In this document: positions 1 to 8,535 of the stretch, piece by piece
Position numbering within the stretch: position 1 is the first letter of the stretch
Layout of the letters: every line of letters starts with the position of its first letter
Assembly: GCA_905479495.1 (NCBI GenBank)
Contig: CAJQMR010000021.1
Coordinates: 103,587 to 167,586 of the forward strand
Direction of reading: 5' to 3'
Source of the DNA: an uncultured Anaerolineae bacterium
GTDB taxonomy: Bacteria > Chloroflexota > Anaerolineae > Promineifilales > Promineifilaceae
DNA: 64,000 nucleotides
Notes under the pieces: generated by a model
Databases searched by the model: none
The model's input: only the letters and a program-made list of their open reading frames with translations
What the model was told of the DNA's origin: nothing
Program-made: the position numbers and the translations under genes

Positions 1-403
1 GCGCCAATCCAATTTTGGCCGTCATTTTAAAGTCGCCATACGGGGTGTGGCTGTTTGGTTTTGTGGTTAGATGATGTTGGGCTTGCCAGGCTGCGGTAAT
101 GGCCTGCTGGGCAATCTGTGCCTGTGCGGAAGGTGTGTTGATGGGGAAAAATGCGGTGAAGGCATCCCCGGCAAAGTTGCTCACAAAGCCCCCTTGCTCA
201 AAGACAAATTGCACCAGGGGTTCAAAGATACCCAACATGACGGAGGCCATGACTTCGGCCCCGTGCTGCCCATGCTGCATCAATATTTCCATGAGTTGGG
301 TAAAACCGGAAACATCGACGAACAGCCCAACGGCCGTAAATGTGCCTTGCTGTTCTTCTTGTGCCAGCTGTTCTAGGATGAATTGGGGAACCAGATTATG
401 CAT
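1..403 (-). CDS. Adenylate/guanylate cyclase domain protein, N-terminal part
   Basis: An open frame runs leftwards from an ATG at 403 to the window edge without a stop (about 134 codons), so the 3' part is missing. The translation begins MHNLVPQFILEQLAQEEQQG and contains the class III nucleotide cyclase metal-binding segment LFVDVSGFT (first aspartate). It then has GGFVSNFAGDAFTAFFP, with the second conserved aspartate in the usual GD position. These cyclase domains often sit at the N-terminus of very large proteins carrying AAA/NACHT-like ATPase and TPR regions; that is family knowledge and cannot be checked here. The ACGGCCGT palindrome at 330 is read as Thr-Ala-Val just before the first metal-binding strand. 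Domain call is good; cyclase activity and full architecture are unknown. Confidence 0.8.
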   Translation of the reverse strand, partial: MHNLVPQFILEQLAQEEQQGTFTAVGLFVDVSGFTQLMEILMQHGQHGAEVMASVMLGIFEPLVQFVFEQGGFVSNFAGDAFTAFFPINTPSAQAQIAQQAITAAWQAQHHLTTKPNSHTPYGDFKMTAKIGLA

Positions 404-498
404 GATTGTGCCCTTGTTACGATGATGGGCGTAAGTGTACCAGAGGTAGAAAATAAATCACGAATGGGAAAAATTCATAACGAAGGAACAAAGGCAGG

Positions 499-546
499 AA
501 GGAACAAAGATTTCTTTTTCTTCGATTCTTCGTTTCTTTGTCCCTT
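499..546. repeat. Imperfect inverted repeat between divergent genes
   Basis: Left arm 499-510 (AAGGAACAAAGA) pairs with right arm 535-546 (TCTTTGTCCCTT) with one mismatch around a pyrimidine-rich loop. It lies between the leftward cyclase gene and the rightward menA, so it may be regulatory. A second AAGGAACAAAG just upstream makes a direct repeat. No function is shown. Confidence 0.35.
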
Positions 547-632
547 TGTATAAAAATCATGCCTAGAGAAAAACGATTCGCAATTGGCTGGTTACAGGGC
601 AGGACGGCCGTCTCTTGTTATAATCCCCGCTT

Positions 633-1559
633 ATGACAAAGACACCCCAACCTTCACCATCCTTGCGTAAAGCGTGGCTCGATGCTGCCCGTCCCCGTAC
701 TTTGCCTCTGGCGCTTTCTTGCATTGCCCTGGGCACCTTTCTGGCGGTCACGGATGATGCCTACAGTTGGCCGATTACGACGCTTTGTTTGTTAACGGCC
801 GTTTTCCTGCAAATCCTCTCCAACCTGGCCAACGACTACGGCGATTCCATTCACGGAGCAGACCATGTGCAGCGCGAAGGGCCACAGCGTGCTGTGCAGT
901 CGGGCCAAATTAGTGCCGCAACGATGAAACAAGCCATGATTCTGTTTGCCGCCCTGTCTGGCGTGAGCGGCCTGCTGTTGCTTTGGTTGGCCTTTGGCAC
1001 TAACGGGTTAATTGGGTTGCTGGTGTTTGTGGTGTTGGGTGGCGCGGCCATCTGGGCAGCAGTGAACTACACCGCAGGCAGCAAGCCATATGGCTATGCT
1101 GGCTGGGGCGATTTATTTGTGTTGATCTTTTTTGGTTGGGTGGGCGTATTGGGACCGTACTTTTTGATGGCCCAACGACTTGATTGGACGCTGCTGCTGC
1201 CCGCTACCAGCTGTGGTTTGTTGGCTGTGGCCGTGCTCAACGTTAACAACATTCGCGACATTGATTCAGACCGACAGGCGGGTAAGTTTTCTCTTCCGGT
1301 GCGGCTGGGGCCGGAGCGAGCGCGGCTGTACCATTGGGTTTTATTGGGAACGGCCGTTTTCCTGGCCACGCTCTATGTCTTACTTGCATTTACCAGCTAC
1401 TGGGCTTTTTTGTATTTGTTGGCGGTGCCACTGTTGGTGCGCAATGGAACGGCCGTACAGCAAACCTACTCCCCGCTGGCCCTTAATCCCCTCCTAAAAC
1501 AAATGGTGCTCTCAGCCCTGGCCTTTAATTTGCTCTTGGGAATTGGCCTCATCCTGTAA
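633..1559 (+). CDS. menA: 1,4-dihydroxy-2-naphthoate polyprenyltransferase
   Basis: A 308-residue polytopic membrane protein of the UbiA prenyltransferase superfamily. MenA joins the polyprenyl chain to dihydroxynaphthoate, the membrane step of menaquinone synthesis. The first prenyl-diphosphate/Mg site is visible as NLANDYGDSIHGAD (about residues 64-77) and the second as NNIRDIDSDRQAGK (about 206-219). The start region has the typical AARPRTLPLAL segment before the first membrane helix, and eight or so hydrophobic helices follow. Length matches bacterial MenA (about 290-310). No other men gene is adjacent, so it is a lone gene, convergent with the acetyltransferase. Three ACGGCCGT copies lie within it, read as TAV in LLTAVFLQ, GTAVFLA and GTAVQQ, all in hydrophobic or loop positions. 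Confidence 0.93.
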   Translation: MTKTPQPSPSLRKAWLDAARPRTLPLALSCIALGTFLAVTDDAYSWPITTLCLLTAVFLQILSNLANDYGDSIHGADHVQREGPQRAVQSGQISAATMKQAMILFAALSGVSGLLLLWLAFGTNGLIGLLVFVVLGGAAIWAAVNYTAGSKPYGYAGWGDLFVLIFFGWVGVLGPYFLMAQRLDWTLLLPATSCGLLAVAVLNVNNIRDIDSDRQAGKFSLPVRLGPERARLYHWVLLGTAVFLATLYVLLAFTSYWAFLYLLAVPLLVRNGTAVQQTYSPLALNPLLKQMVLSALAFNLLLGIGLIL

Positions 1560-1576
1560 CCAATGTTCAATAGGTT

Positions 1577-1608
1577 AGTATTCAGTGATTACTGACTCAC
1601 TGAATACT
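1577..1608. terminator. Hairpin between convergent genes
   Basis: Perfect 12-bp stem AGTATTCAGTGA (1577-1588) and TCACTGAATACT (1597-1608) with an 8-nt loop, placed between the stops of menA (1559) and the leftward acetyltransferase (1626). There is no clear T-run, so it is at best a weak bidirectional terminator or an mRNA 3'-end stabiliser. Confidence 0.5.
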
Positions 1609-1625
1609 GGTTCACTGATTACTGA

Positions 1626-2693
1626 CTAACGAATCCGTGCCATAAAATGACTGTCCGCCAAACGGCCGTCGCCAAATGCGTGCCACCGTTTGGTCCCTTC
1701 AATTTCAAAGCCAAATTTATGGTAGAGGCGTACCGCTGCCGGATTGTCCACATTAACTTCCAGCTCCAAGCGCTGCACGTTGAGCCAGTTGTCGGCCAGA
1801 TCGATGATGGCGGCCATGAGCTGGCTGCCAATGCCTTTGCCCCAGTAGGCAGGATGCACCATCATGCCCATAGCGGCCTTGTGTTGGCTGCGTGGGTTGT
1901 CCGATTGAAACATGGAGATGTTGCCCACTACTTTACCCTTCACCTCGGCCACCAGGCGATGCCCGCCTTTGATCTGGGCTTCCACACGCTTCTTGGTTGC
2001 ATTTATTTCCTGGCTGGGCAATTGCAACGTGGTGCGTGCCACCAACGGATGCTGAAACAGCTCATACATATCCTCTGTGTCTGCGTGGCGCATGGGGCGA
2101 ATGATGACCTCTTCTGGAGAAAAATCAGCCAAAGGCGGCGGTTTGGGCGCGGGGGCTGGCTGGTCTGGACCAGGAAAACGGCCGTGCAGCCGGGCCATCA
2201 CATAATCATCCAGGAAACGGCCGTTGCCGAATATCACTTTTCGACGCATCCCTTCCCGTTCAAAGCCAAACTTTTCGTAGAGATGAATGGCGGACTCGTT
2301 GTGGGTGTACACTTCCAGTTCAACCCGACTCAAGTTGAGCCAGTTGTCAGCTATGTTCAAAGCGGCTTCCATCAACCTGCTGCCTACGCCCTGGCCCCAG
2401 GCATCGGGGTGGACCATCATGCCTAATCTGCCCCCATGCATGAGGCGAGGGCGCATATATTGGCTGATGTTGATGGCCCCAATCACACGGCCGTTCCAAT
2501 CTGCTGCCAGCCGATGCCGCCCGCTTTGTTCTTTTTCGGCCCACTGTTCTGTTTCTGCCAGCTCCATGCTGGGCACTTGCTGCAGCAATACAGCGACGCT
2601 GGGGTGGGACACGATACCGTATTGGTCAGCTGCATCCTCAGGGCGAAACGGCCGTATCGTTACGTCATTCAAATCAATAAGTAGATGAGACAT
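1626..2693 (-). CDS. Tandem GNAT acetyltransferase
   Basis: A 355-residue protein made of two GNAT N-acetyltransferase domains in a row (about residues 10-170 and 195-355). Each half has the acetyl-CoA-binding segment: MMVHPDAWGQGVGSRLMEAA in the first and MMVHPAYWGKGIGSQLMAAI in the second. Each is followed by the LYEKFGFEREG or LYHKFGFEIEG strand and a related C-terminus. The halves look like products of an internal duplication and resemble RimJ/RimL-type amino-group acetyltransferases. The linker is rich in Pro and Ala. Substrate is not predictable. Four ACGGCCGT copies fall in the gene, several in less conserved loops. It is divergent from the histidine kinase gene. Confidence 0.88.
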   Translation of the reverse strand: MSHLLIDLNDVTIRPFRPEDAADQYGIVSHPSVAVLLQQVPSMELAETEQWAEKEQSGRHRLAADWNGRVIGAINISQYMRPRLMHGGRLGMMVHPDAWGQGVGSRLMEAALNIADNWLNLSRVELEVYTHNESAIHLYEKFGFEREGMRRKVIFGNGRFLDDYVMARLHGRFPGPDQPAPAPKPPPLADFSPEEVIIRPMRHADTEDMYELFQHPLVARTTLQLPSQEINATKKRVEAQIKGGHRLVAEVKGKVVGNISMFQSDNPRSQHKAAMGMMVHPAYWGKGIGSQLMAAIIDLADNWLNVQRLELEVNVDNPAAVRLYHKFGFEIEGTKRWHAFGDGRLADSHFMARIR

Positions 2694-2762
2694 TAGTACC
2701 CCCTTTCGCGCCTGTTTTGCCTGATTTTCACTCTATTTTCACCTGAAAAGGCCATTGTTCGG

Positions 2763-2810
2763 GCATGATCATTAAAAAGAAAGCAATTTGTTAAGCCGAT
2801 GATCATATGC
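2763..2810. promoter_or_regulatory. Imperfect inverted repeat in divergent intergenic region
   Basis: GCATGATCAT (2763-2772) and ATGATCATATGC (2799-2810) form an inverted repeat, with a 2-base insertion in one arm, between the divergent acetyltransferase and histidine kinase genes. The spacing (about 36 bp centre to centre) would suit a dimeric regulator. No regulator is identified. Confidence 0.3.
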
Positions 2811-2845
2811 TTTAATGAGTAGAAGGCAAGAGAAAATCACTGTCT

Positions 2846-5395
2846 ATGGCAAAAACAAAGGCTTTTCCCACTGAGTTAGCCCCATCTTCTTCCCAACCTT
2901 CGGCATCTTCACTAACCGAGACGTTAGATGCTAGCTTGCCGCCGTTATCGCCTGCCCTGGATGAGGTTGCCAGTGCCAGCCTGGGTCCGGTAACGTTGGG
3001 CTTCACTTTATTCCACTTCTTTTTGGCAGTAGCTTACGCTATTTTTCTACCACCGGAAATGATTCCGGCGATTGTGCCATTGGTTGCGGGAACGGCCGTT
3101 GTCCTTCTGGCGCTTTATGGACTTATTCGCGCCTGGCAGGTGCCGCCCGCTTGGGCACAGCCAATTGGCGTGGGCATTGCCGTGCTTTCCATCATCAACG
3201 TTTTTATTCACCTCAACCTCTCAGTAGAACCCCGACAAACCAGCATCATCACCTTTTTACTTATCGGCATCAGCGTCTTTTTGCTTTCGGTTCGCTGGTT
3301 GGCCTTTGTTTTGGTGGGCACCCTGGCTGGTTGGCTCTTTGTGGTTTACGATTGGCCGCTCTCTCCTGCCCTTATTTACAATGGCATTTTGCTGATCCTC
3401 AGCGTTGGTATCGCTGTTGTGGTGTTTTACGTGCGGCGGCAGTCAGTGGCCCGTTACGAGCTGCTGCGCTGGGAAGATAGCCAGCGGCGGGCACAGCTTC
3501 AGCGGCGTGCGCTGCAATTAGAAACCAGCATGTCGTTGGGGCAGCACATTACCTCCATCCTCGATTTGGACACACTGCTGCAAACTGTGGCTGAACTGAT
3601 GCAGGCTCAGTATGAATTGTATTATGTGGGCATCTACCTGCTGGATTTGCAATCGGATGGTTACCTGATGCGTCGTATTGGGGTGGGAGGACAGGCAAAG
3701 GGCCAGAAACGGTCCCAAATGCGCATCCGTGTGGGGCGTGAAGGCTTGGTTGGTTGGGTGGCTGGCAACAGCCGTGCCTTGTTGGTCAACGATGTGCTGC
3801 AAGATAGCCGCTACATTCCCCACGATCTCGTCTCCCAAACGCGCTCAGAGTTGGATTTGCCGCTGCGTGCTGGGCGTCGTCTGATTGGTGTCCTCAGCCT
3901 GCAAAGTGACAAAACGGCCGCTTTTGATCAAGGGGATATTCCTTTTTTGCAATCGCTGGCTGACCAGGTGGCCATTGCCATTGACAATGCCTCCCTGTAC
4001 CAGGGGGAACGTGCGGCGCGGCGTCTGGCCGAAACGATGCATAAAATGGGTCGTGCCCTTACCGGCACCCTGGAATGGAACGAAGTTTTGGAGCAGATTT
4101 TGGCTCAGCTTGAAGAACTGGTTATGTATGATCGTGGTTCGGTTTTTGTGCGCAGTGGAGATTATTTAGAGCTGGTTGCCGCACGCGGTTTTCCCGAAGA
4201 AACGGTTCAGAATCAATTGCATATCTCGTTGGAAAATGACAGCATCTTCCGCGAAATTTATGAGACGCAACGGCCGTTATTTATCCCGGATGTGCAGCAG
4301 TGGCCTGACTGGCAGCAAATTGACAGTTTGCCCCTGGCCCGTGCCTGGCTGGGTGTGCCCCTCATCCATGGGGAAGAAGTCATCGGTATGCTCTCGTTGG
4401 CCCGTGAAACAGCCACGCCTTTTACCGATGAGTCCATTGATCTGGCCACAACCTTTGCCGCGCAAGCGGCCGTTGGGCTGGAAAACGCCCGCCGCTTCGA
4501 CAAAACCACCCGCTTTTCGCAGCAGTTAGAGTACGAAGTAGCTCAGCGTACCCAGGCCATCCAGGATGCGTATGCTCGTTTGGAGCAGCTCGATCAGGCT
4601 AAGTCTGACTTTATTGCCATTGCTTCTCATGAACTGCGCACGCCACTGACGATTTTGCGTGGCTACAGCCAGATGTTGTTCCAGCAGAACAGCGTGCAGC
4701 AAGATGAGCAAATCGAAAATCTGGTTGTTGGGATTCAGTCTGGGGCGATGCGTTTAGAGGAAGTTGTGAGCAGCATGTTGGAGGTGGCCAAAATCGACAA
4801 CCGGGCGCTGCAACTTTACCTCAAGCAAATTTCTCTGGCGGACCTTCTGGATCACCTTCAGGAAACGTTTGCCAATGCCCTGGCTGAACGCCAAATCACG
4901 CTTACCATTGTTAATGTAGACGACTTGCCCACGGTAGAAGCGGATCAAGATGCTTTGGAAAAAGTGTTTTATCATCTGCTGGTGAACGCTATCAAATACA
5001 CACCAGATGGCGGCAATATTCATGTTTCTGGGGTTGTGCACTATGCCAACGGGCAGCGTAATGCGGCAGACAAGGTGGAAATCATGGTGCGTGACAGTGG
5101 TATTGGGGTTGATCCAGAGATGCACGAGCTGATCTTCTCTAAGTTTTACCAGACGGGAGAAGTGGCGCTGCACTCATCGGCTAAGACCAAGTTTAAGGGT
5201 GGTGGGCCTGGCCTGGGACTGGCCATCACCAAGGGCATTGTGGAAGCGCATGGAGGCCGAATCTGGCTTAAAAGCGCGGGGCAAGATGAAGAAACGTGCC
5301 CCGGCACAACGTTTCATGTGTTGTTGCCGTTGTCACGTAAAGCGATTGCTGCCAGTGTGGTTGGGGAGCAGGAAAGAGTGAGAAGTGAAAAGTAA
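2846..5395 (+). CDS. Membrane histidine kinase with two GAF domains
   Basis: An 849-residue sensor kinase. About six hydrophobic helices span residues 50-205. A short coiled region leads into GAF domain 1 (about 225-395, containing GREGLVGWVAGNSRALLVND) and GAF domain 2 (about 405-545). A coiled coil and the HisKA dimerisation helix follow, with phospho-acceptor His near residue 594 in FIAIASHELRTPLTILRGY. The ATPase domain shows the N box (EKVFYHLLVNAIKYTPDGG), G1 (DSGIGVD) and G2 (GGGPGLGLAITKGIVEAHGG). It should autophosphorylate and pass phosphate to a response regulator, but none is adjacent, so it is an orphan kinase. The first 45 residues are Ser/Pro/Ala-rich and probably disordered. 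The signal sensed by the GAF domains cannot be predicted. Confidence 0.93.
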   Translation: MAKTKAFPTELAPSSSQPSASSLTETLDASLPPLSPALDEVASASLGPVTLGFTLFHFFLAVAYAIFLPPEMIPAIVPLVAGTAVVLLALYGLIRAWQVPPAWAQPIGVGIAVLSIINVFIHLNLSVEPRQTSIITFLLIGISVFLLSVRWLAFVLVGTLAGWLFVVYDWPLSPALIYNGILLILSVGIAVVVFYVRRQSVARYELLRWEDSQRRAQLQRRALQLETSMSLGQHITSILDLDTLLQTVAELMQAQYELYYVGIYLLDLQSDGYLMRRIGVGGQAKGQKRSQMRIRVGREGLVGWVAGNSRALLVNDVLQDSRYIPHDLVSQTRSELDLPLRAGRRLIGVLSLQSDKTAAFDQGDIPFLQSLADQVAIAIDNASLYQGERAARRLAETMHKMGRALTGTLEWNEVLEQILAQLEELVMYDRGSVFVRSGDYLELVAARGFPEETVQNQLHISLENDSIFREIYETQRPLFIPDVQQWPDWQQIDSLPLARAWLGVPLIHGEEVIGMLSLARETATPFTDESIDLATTFAAQAAVGLENARRFDKTTRFSQQLEYEVAQRTQAIQDAYARLEQLDQAKSDFIAIASHELRTPLTILRGYSQMLFQQNSVQQDEQIENLVVGIQSGAMRLEEVVSSMLEVAKIDNRALQLYLKQISLADLLDHLQETFANALAERQITLTIVNVDDLPTVEADQDALEKVFYHLLVNAIKYTPDGGNIHVSGVVHYANGQRNAADKVEIMVRDSGIGVDPEMHELIFSKFYQTGEVALHSSAKTKFKGGGPGLGLAITKGIVEAHGGRIWLKSAGQDEETCPGTTFHVLLPLSRKAIAASVVGEQERVRSEK

Positions 5396-5428
5396 GCAGT
5401 GAAAAGTGGCGTTTTTGTTCGCAATTTA

Positions 5429-6370
5429 TCAGTTGTTCTCTTGTGGAACCAGTTCGATCTTAAACAGGGTGGGCCAAAATTTACCGGTGATGAAGAGACG
5501 GCCGTTTTCCTCATCGTAAGCAATTCCGTTTAATACATCCACACGCTGCGTGATGGTGGCTGGGTCTAGCAGGCCAGTGAGATCGATGCTGCCTACAACT
5601 TGCCCGTTGGTTGGGTCGATACGCACAATGCGATTGCTTTGCCACACGTTGGCCCATACTTCTCCGTCGATAAATTCCAATTCATTTAACATTCTGACCG
5701 GGCCATTTTGGTCTTGCACAGTGATGCGTCCCACTTCGGCAAACGTTTCTGGATCACGAAAATAGAGGATGTCGCTGCCGTCGCTCATGATGAGGCAACG
5801 GCCGTTGTGGGTGATGCCCCATCCCTCCGTTTCGTATGGCCACGTATCTAATCGTTCAAAGCTGGCGCGATCGTACACAAAGGCAACGTGCTCCTGCCAG
5901 GTTAGCTGAATGAGCTTGTCTTGCCATAAAACCAGCCCTTCACCAAAATAGTCATCGCCAGTTAGGATCATTTGCAGCACCTGCCCGCTGGTTAGATCGA
6001 CCTGCCGCAAGGAGGAGGGGGTGCCCACGGCTCCCGTGCTCTCATACAAGATGCCATCCACAAAAAGGAGTCCCTGGGTAAAAGCGTTGGGGTCATGGGG
6101 GTAGCTGTTGACGATTTTATAGCCGTAGGTTGGTACGCTGCTGGGCGGGGCGACAACTGGTGTGGTGAAGGGGTCACACGTGGGTGCCGGGGTATTTGTT
6201 GGTTGTACCGTTGTGGCGGTGGGTGCTGGGGATAAGGCCGTTTCTGCCGCAGCCACCTGGGTCGGTGCAGTTGCCGTTTGCGGCTCCTGGGTGCAGGCGG
6301 GGATGAGGAGGAAAACGGCCGTTAAAAGCACAACCAGCCAAAAGAGGCGATGGGAATAAGACAATTTCAT
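5429..6370 (-). CDS. Glutaminyl-peptide cyclotransferase lipoprotein
   Basis: A 313-residue exported protein of the glutamine cyclotransferase family (five-bladed propeller), which turns N-terminal Gln into pyroglutamate. The chosen start is the ATG at 6370 (MKLSYSHRLFWLVVLL), because it gives a standard lipoprotein signal ending LLIPAC. A Thr/Pro/Ala-rich tether of about 45 residues follows. Family blocks are clear: SYPHDPNAFTQGLLF, EGWGITHNGRCLIMSDGSD, NELEFIDGEVWANVWQSNRI and DVLNGIAYDEENGRLFITGK. The frame is open a further 31 codons upstream into an unrelated PP-loop ATPase N-terminus (separate entry), so automated callers would make a 344-residue chimera. It is convergent with the histidine kinase gene. 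Confidence 0.9.
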   Translation of the reverse strand: MKLSYSHRLFWLVVLLTAVFLLIPACTQEPQTATAPTQVAAAETALSPAPTATTVQPTNTPAPTCDPFTTPVVAPPSSVPTYGYKIVNSYPHDPNAFTQGLLFVDGILYESTGAVGTPSSLRQVDLTSGQVLQMILTGDDYFGEGLVLWQDKLIQLTWQEHVAFVYDRASFERLDTWPYETEGWGITHNGRCLIMSDGSDILYFRDPETFAEVGRITVQDQNGPVRMLNELEFIDGEVWANVWQSNRIVRIDPTNGQVVGSIDLTGLLDPATITQRVDVLNGIAYDEENGRLFITGKFWPTLFKIELVPQENN

Positions 6371-6463
6371 AAGGTCATAACTGGCTGCCTGCAAAACAGC
6401 GTGCAGCGCCAGGGCAGAATCCTTACCGCCGCTCCAGTTCATAATTGCTTTTGGTTTTTTCAT
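6371..6463 (-). pseudogene. N-terminal remnant of a PP-loop ATPase (Dph6-like)
   Basis: Thirty-one codons in frame with, and directly upstream of, the cyclotransferase start. They read MKKPKAIMNWSGGKDSALAL and then HAVLQAASYDL. SGGKDSALAL is the ATP-binding PP-loop of the diphthine-ammonia ligase/MJ0570-like family, whose proteins start almost exactly this way and are normally about 220 residues. Everything after the first helix is missing and is replaced by the lipoprotein signal peptide. The simplest reading is a deletion that fused the start of one gene to the promoterless start of the next. A functional 344-residue fusion is unlikely because the PP-loop would sit before a signal peptide. 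Confidence 0.7.
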
Positions 6464-6480
6464 ACGCTTTTTACCCGTCT

Positions 6481-6951
6481 TTATCCGTCGCTGTTTTCAC
6501 TTATGGGCTGCAGGCCAAAATAGACGGCATCATGGAGCGGATCAAAATTATCCAGGTTGACAACTGGTTGAGCTGGGAATTCATAGCCTGCTACCTGCCG
6601 CAGAAATAATGCCTGGTAGCCCGTTGTTTGACAATTTTCTAGTTCACGGGTGGGGAAGTTGACTCTACCATCTTCGTTGGTTTCTAGCTGCAAACCGTTT
6701 TCCGTGGGATTTTCTTGCGTGGTAACCATGACCTGCACATTTTCCAGTGTTGGTTCATTAGGGTCTTGGATACCATCTTCATTCAGATCGCCCCACACGA
6801 TAACCTGAACGCGCTGGTCGCATTCAGCCGGGCCTGGATCGGTGCGAATCGGTGTAGGTTCTGCTGTTGTGCAGGCGACAGTAAGCCACACCAGCACCGC
6901 CAGGCTAAGCACAGTCCACTGCTGTTTGTAGGTTTCTCTGATCCCTGTCAC
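6481..6951 (-). CDS. Lipoprotein with SdrD B-like domain
   Basis: A 156-residue secreted lipoprotein. Its signal peptide is unusually long at the N-side (MTGIRETYKQQW) and ends at a lipobox LTVAC near residue 27. The mature part contains VIVWGDLNEDGIQDPNEPTL, the signature of SdrD B-like / CnaB-type beta-sandwich modules, whose D-x-N-x-D-G-x-x-D loop normally binds calcium. Two cysteines (CDQRV and ENCQT) may form a disulphide. No enzyme motif is present; a cell-surface structural or adhesion role is inferred. It is transcribed in the same direction as the cyclotransferase, 17 bp upstream of the PP-loop remnant. No ACGGCCGT palindrome occurs here or in the next two genes. Confidence 0.75.
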   Translation of the reverse strand: MTGIRETYKQQWTVLSLAVLVWLTVACTTAEPTPIRTDPGPAECDQRVQVIVWGDLNEDGIQDPNEPTLENVQVMVTTQENPTENGLQLETNEDGRVNFPTRELENCQTTGYQALFLRQVAGYEFPAQPVVNLDNFDPLHDAVYFGLQPISENSDG

Positions 6952-6983
6952 TTTTTACTGTCCCTCTCTGAGCTCTTCTGGAG

Positions 6984-7478
6984 CTAGGCTCCCAGTTCAA
7001 CCAGCGCCTTGGTGACATTGCCATACATCCAACCATCAATCCTCGGTGGTTTAACGCCGAGAGCGCTGAGCATGCTCTTGATTTGTTCCCGATGTTCGGT
7101 TGAATGGTTAATGGCTTGAACCATTACTACCCAGGGTTCGATAGCATAGCCATCATATTGAAATGTCTGGCGTAATTTGTCTGGTTCATTTTTGGCCAAC
7201 GCTAGTAACCCTTCTCCTGTGAGGGTTGCTGCCCATTCTAGGGTGGCAAAGTCAGGTGGTGTGGCCCAATTGAACTGCGGTTCTACCCCGGCTACCTGTG
7301 TCCAGTAACTCTGCTGCGACTCCATCATGTGCTGCAAAGTGGCCCGAATGCTGCCTTTGGTTGTGCTGTCCGGCTCCGCATCCAGTTGTTCGTCGCTTAA
7401 GGTGGAACAGACCTGTAGAATCTGGAGATTGGCCCAATGGTTATGCTCAAATAACTTTGCCAGTACGCTGTCGGTCAT
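6984..7478 (-). CDS. DinB family protein
   Basis: A 164-residue four-helix-bundle protein of the DinB/YfiT-like metal-binding superfamily. Family features are the N-terminal FEHNHWANLQILQVCSTLSD helix, the second-helix histidine in SIRATLQHMMESQQSYW and the third-helix pair in INHSTEHREQIKSML. The three histidines are placed to bind one divalent metal. Members include mycothiol- or bacillithiol-dependent transferases and many proteins of unknown role, so no reaction is assigned. It stands 32 bp upstream of the SdrD-like lipoprotein on the same strand, without a clear functional link. Confidence 0.88.
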   Translation of the reverse strand: MTDSVLAKLFEHNHWANLQILQVCSTLSDEQLDAEPDSTTKGSIRATLQHMMESQQSYWTQVAGVEPQFNWATPPDFATLEWAATLTGEGLLALAKNEPDKLRQTFQYDGYAIEPWVVMVQAINHSTEHREQIKSMLSALGVKPPRIDGWMYGNVTKALVELGA

Positions 7479-7510
7479 CTGTAAACTCCTTAATCAATCG
7501 GTTTATGAAG

Positions 7511-8521
7511 CTACTTCGCCGCATTAGAGGGTGTCGTTGATTTTTGCACGGCTACAATAATAACCACATTTCCCTTTTTACGCCCTGTATCAACATACCT
7601 ATGTGCTTCGCTAATCTGTTCCAAGGGATACTGCCTATCAATAACAGGTTTGATCCTGCCCGCCTCAACCAGCTCAGCAAGACAGACCAAATCAGCCGCA
7701 GTTGGTGGTGGTCCGCCGCCAACTGTTTTGCGATGGCTGGTTAAAGAGGTCCACCACATACGCAGGCTGATGGCCGGGCCAGATACTGCTTGTAAATAAG
7801 TGCCAGCCTCTTTGAGTGCGCGCATGGCCGTAGCGTAAGGGATTTTGCCCACGGTATCAAAAATAACATCGTATGGCGTGTCACTTTTACTAAAATCTTC
7901 CTGCGTGTAGTCAATCACTTTGTCCGCGCCCAGGGATTTTACCAACTCCAGATTCGTCGTGCTGCAGACGCCAATCACGTCTGCCCCAAAATGTTTGGCG
8001 AGCTGGACGGCAAAGGTGCCCACGCTGCCAGAAGCGCCATAAATTAGCACTTTTTGGCCGTGCTGAATATTGGCTTCTCGGAGAAAGTAGAGGGCGGTAC
8101 GCGCCCCGACGGGCAGGGTGACCGCTTCTTCGCTGGTGAGGTTGGCTGAATGTTTGGCCAGCAGCCCGTCTTCAGGAAAACATTTGTACTCGGCATAGGC
8201 ACCAAACCCATGTTCAAGTGTGGAGGCAAACACCCGATCGCCCGGCTTAAATTGCGTCACGTTTTTACCTATCGCTTCCACCTTGCCTGCTAGTTCCATG
8301 CCCAAAATGTTATTTTTGGGCTTGCGGAGGCCAAGGGCGATGCGGGCCGGAAGCCAAAAAGAGAGCGGGACGGTGAAGCTGCGCATGCGGCTGTCCCCGG
8401 CTGTGACGCTTGTGGCCGCTACTTTGACCAGGACTTCGTTGTCTTTGGGTGTGGGTTTAGCCATTTCTTGCAGGTGCAGCACGTCTGGTGCGCCGTACTT
8501 TTCATAGATCATTGCTTTCAT
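7511..8521 (-). CDS. NAD(P)-dependent alcohol dehydrogenase, quinone oxidoreductase type
   Basis: A 336-residue medium-chain dehydrogenase/reductase. The start at 8521 is supported by an AGGAG ribosome site 8 bases upstream; a 29-codon in-frame extension upstream looks non-coding. It opens MKAMIYEKYGAPDVLHLQE, then a GroES-like domain with GMELAGKVEAIGKNVTQFKPGDRV. The nucleotide-binding fold has the loop LIYGASGSVGTFAVQLAKHF (about residues 145-165). The zinc-binding cysteines of classical alcohol dehydrogenases are absent, which fits the zeta-crystallin/quinone oxidoreductase branch acting on enones or quinones with NADPH. It ends RKKGNVVIIV plus a short tail. It lies just downstream of a DUF2306 membrane protein in the same direction (14-bp gap), so co-transcription is likely. 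Confidence 0.9.
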   Translation of the reverse strand: MKAMIYEKYGAPDVLHLQEMAKPTPKDNEVLVKVAATSVTAGDSRMRSFTVPLSFWLPARIALGLRKPKNNILGMELAGKVEAIGKNVTQFKPGDRVFASTLEHGFGAYAEYKCFPEDGLLAKHSANLTSEEAVTLPVGARTALYFLREANIQHGQKVLIYGASGSVGTFAVQLAKHFGADVIGVCSTTNLELVKSLGADKVIDYTQEDFSKSDTPYDVIFDTVGKIPYATAMRALKEAGTYLQAVSGPAISLRMWWTSLTSHRKTVGGGPPPTAADLVCLAELVEAGRIKPVIDRQYPLEQISEAHRYVDTGRKKGNVVIIVAVQKSTTPSNAAK

Positions 8522-8535
8522 AATGGTTACTCCTG

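Noticed and set aside
1647..2426. 259-codon plus-strand frame over the tandem GNAT gene
   Set aside because: Shadow of the acetyltransferase; no ribosome site and no domain pattern.
5429..6463. A functional PP-loop/cyclotransferase fusion enzyme
   Set aside because: The PP-loop part lacks everything after the first helix and would precede a lipoprotein signal peptide.
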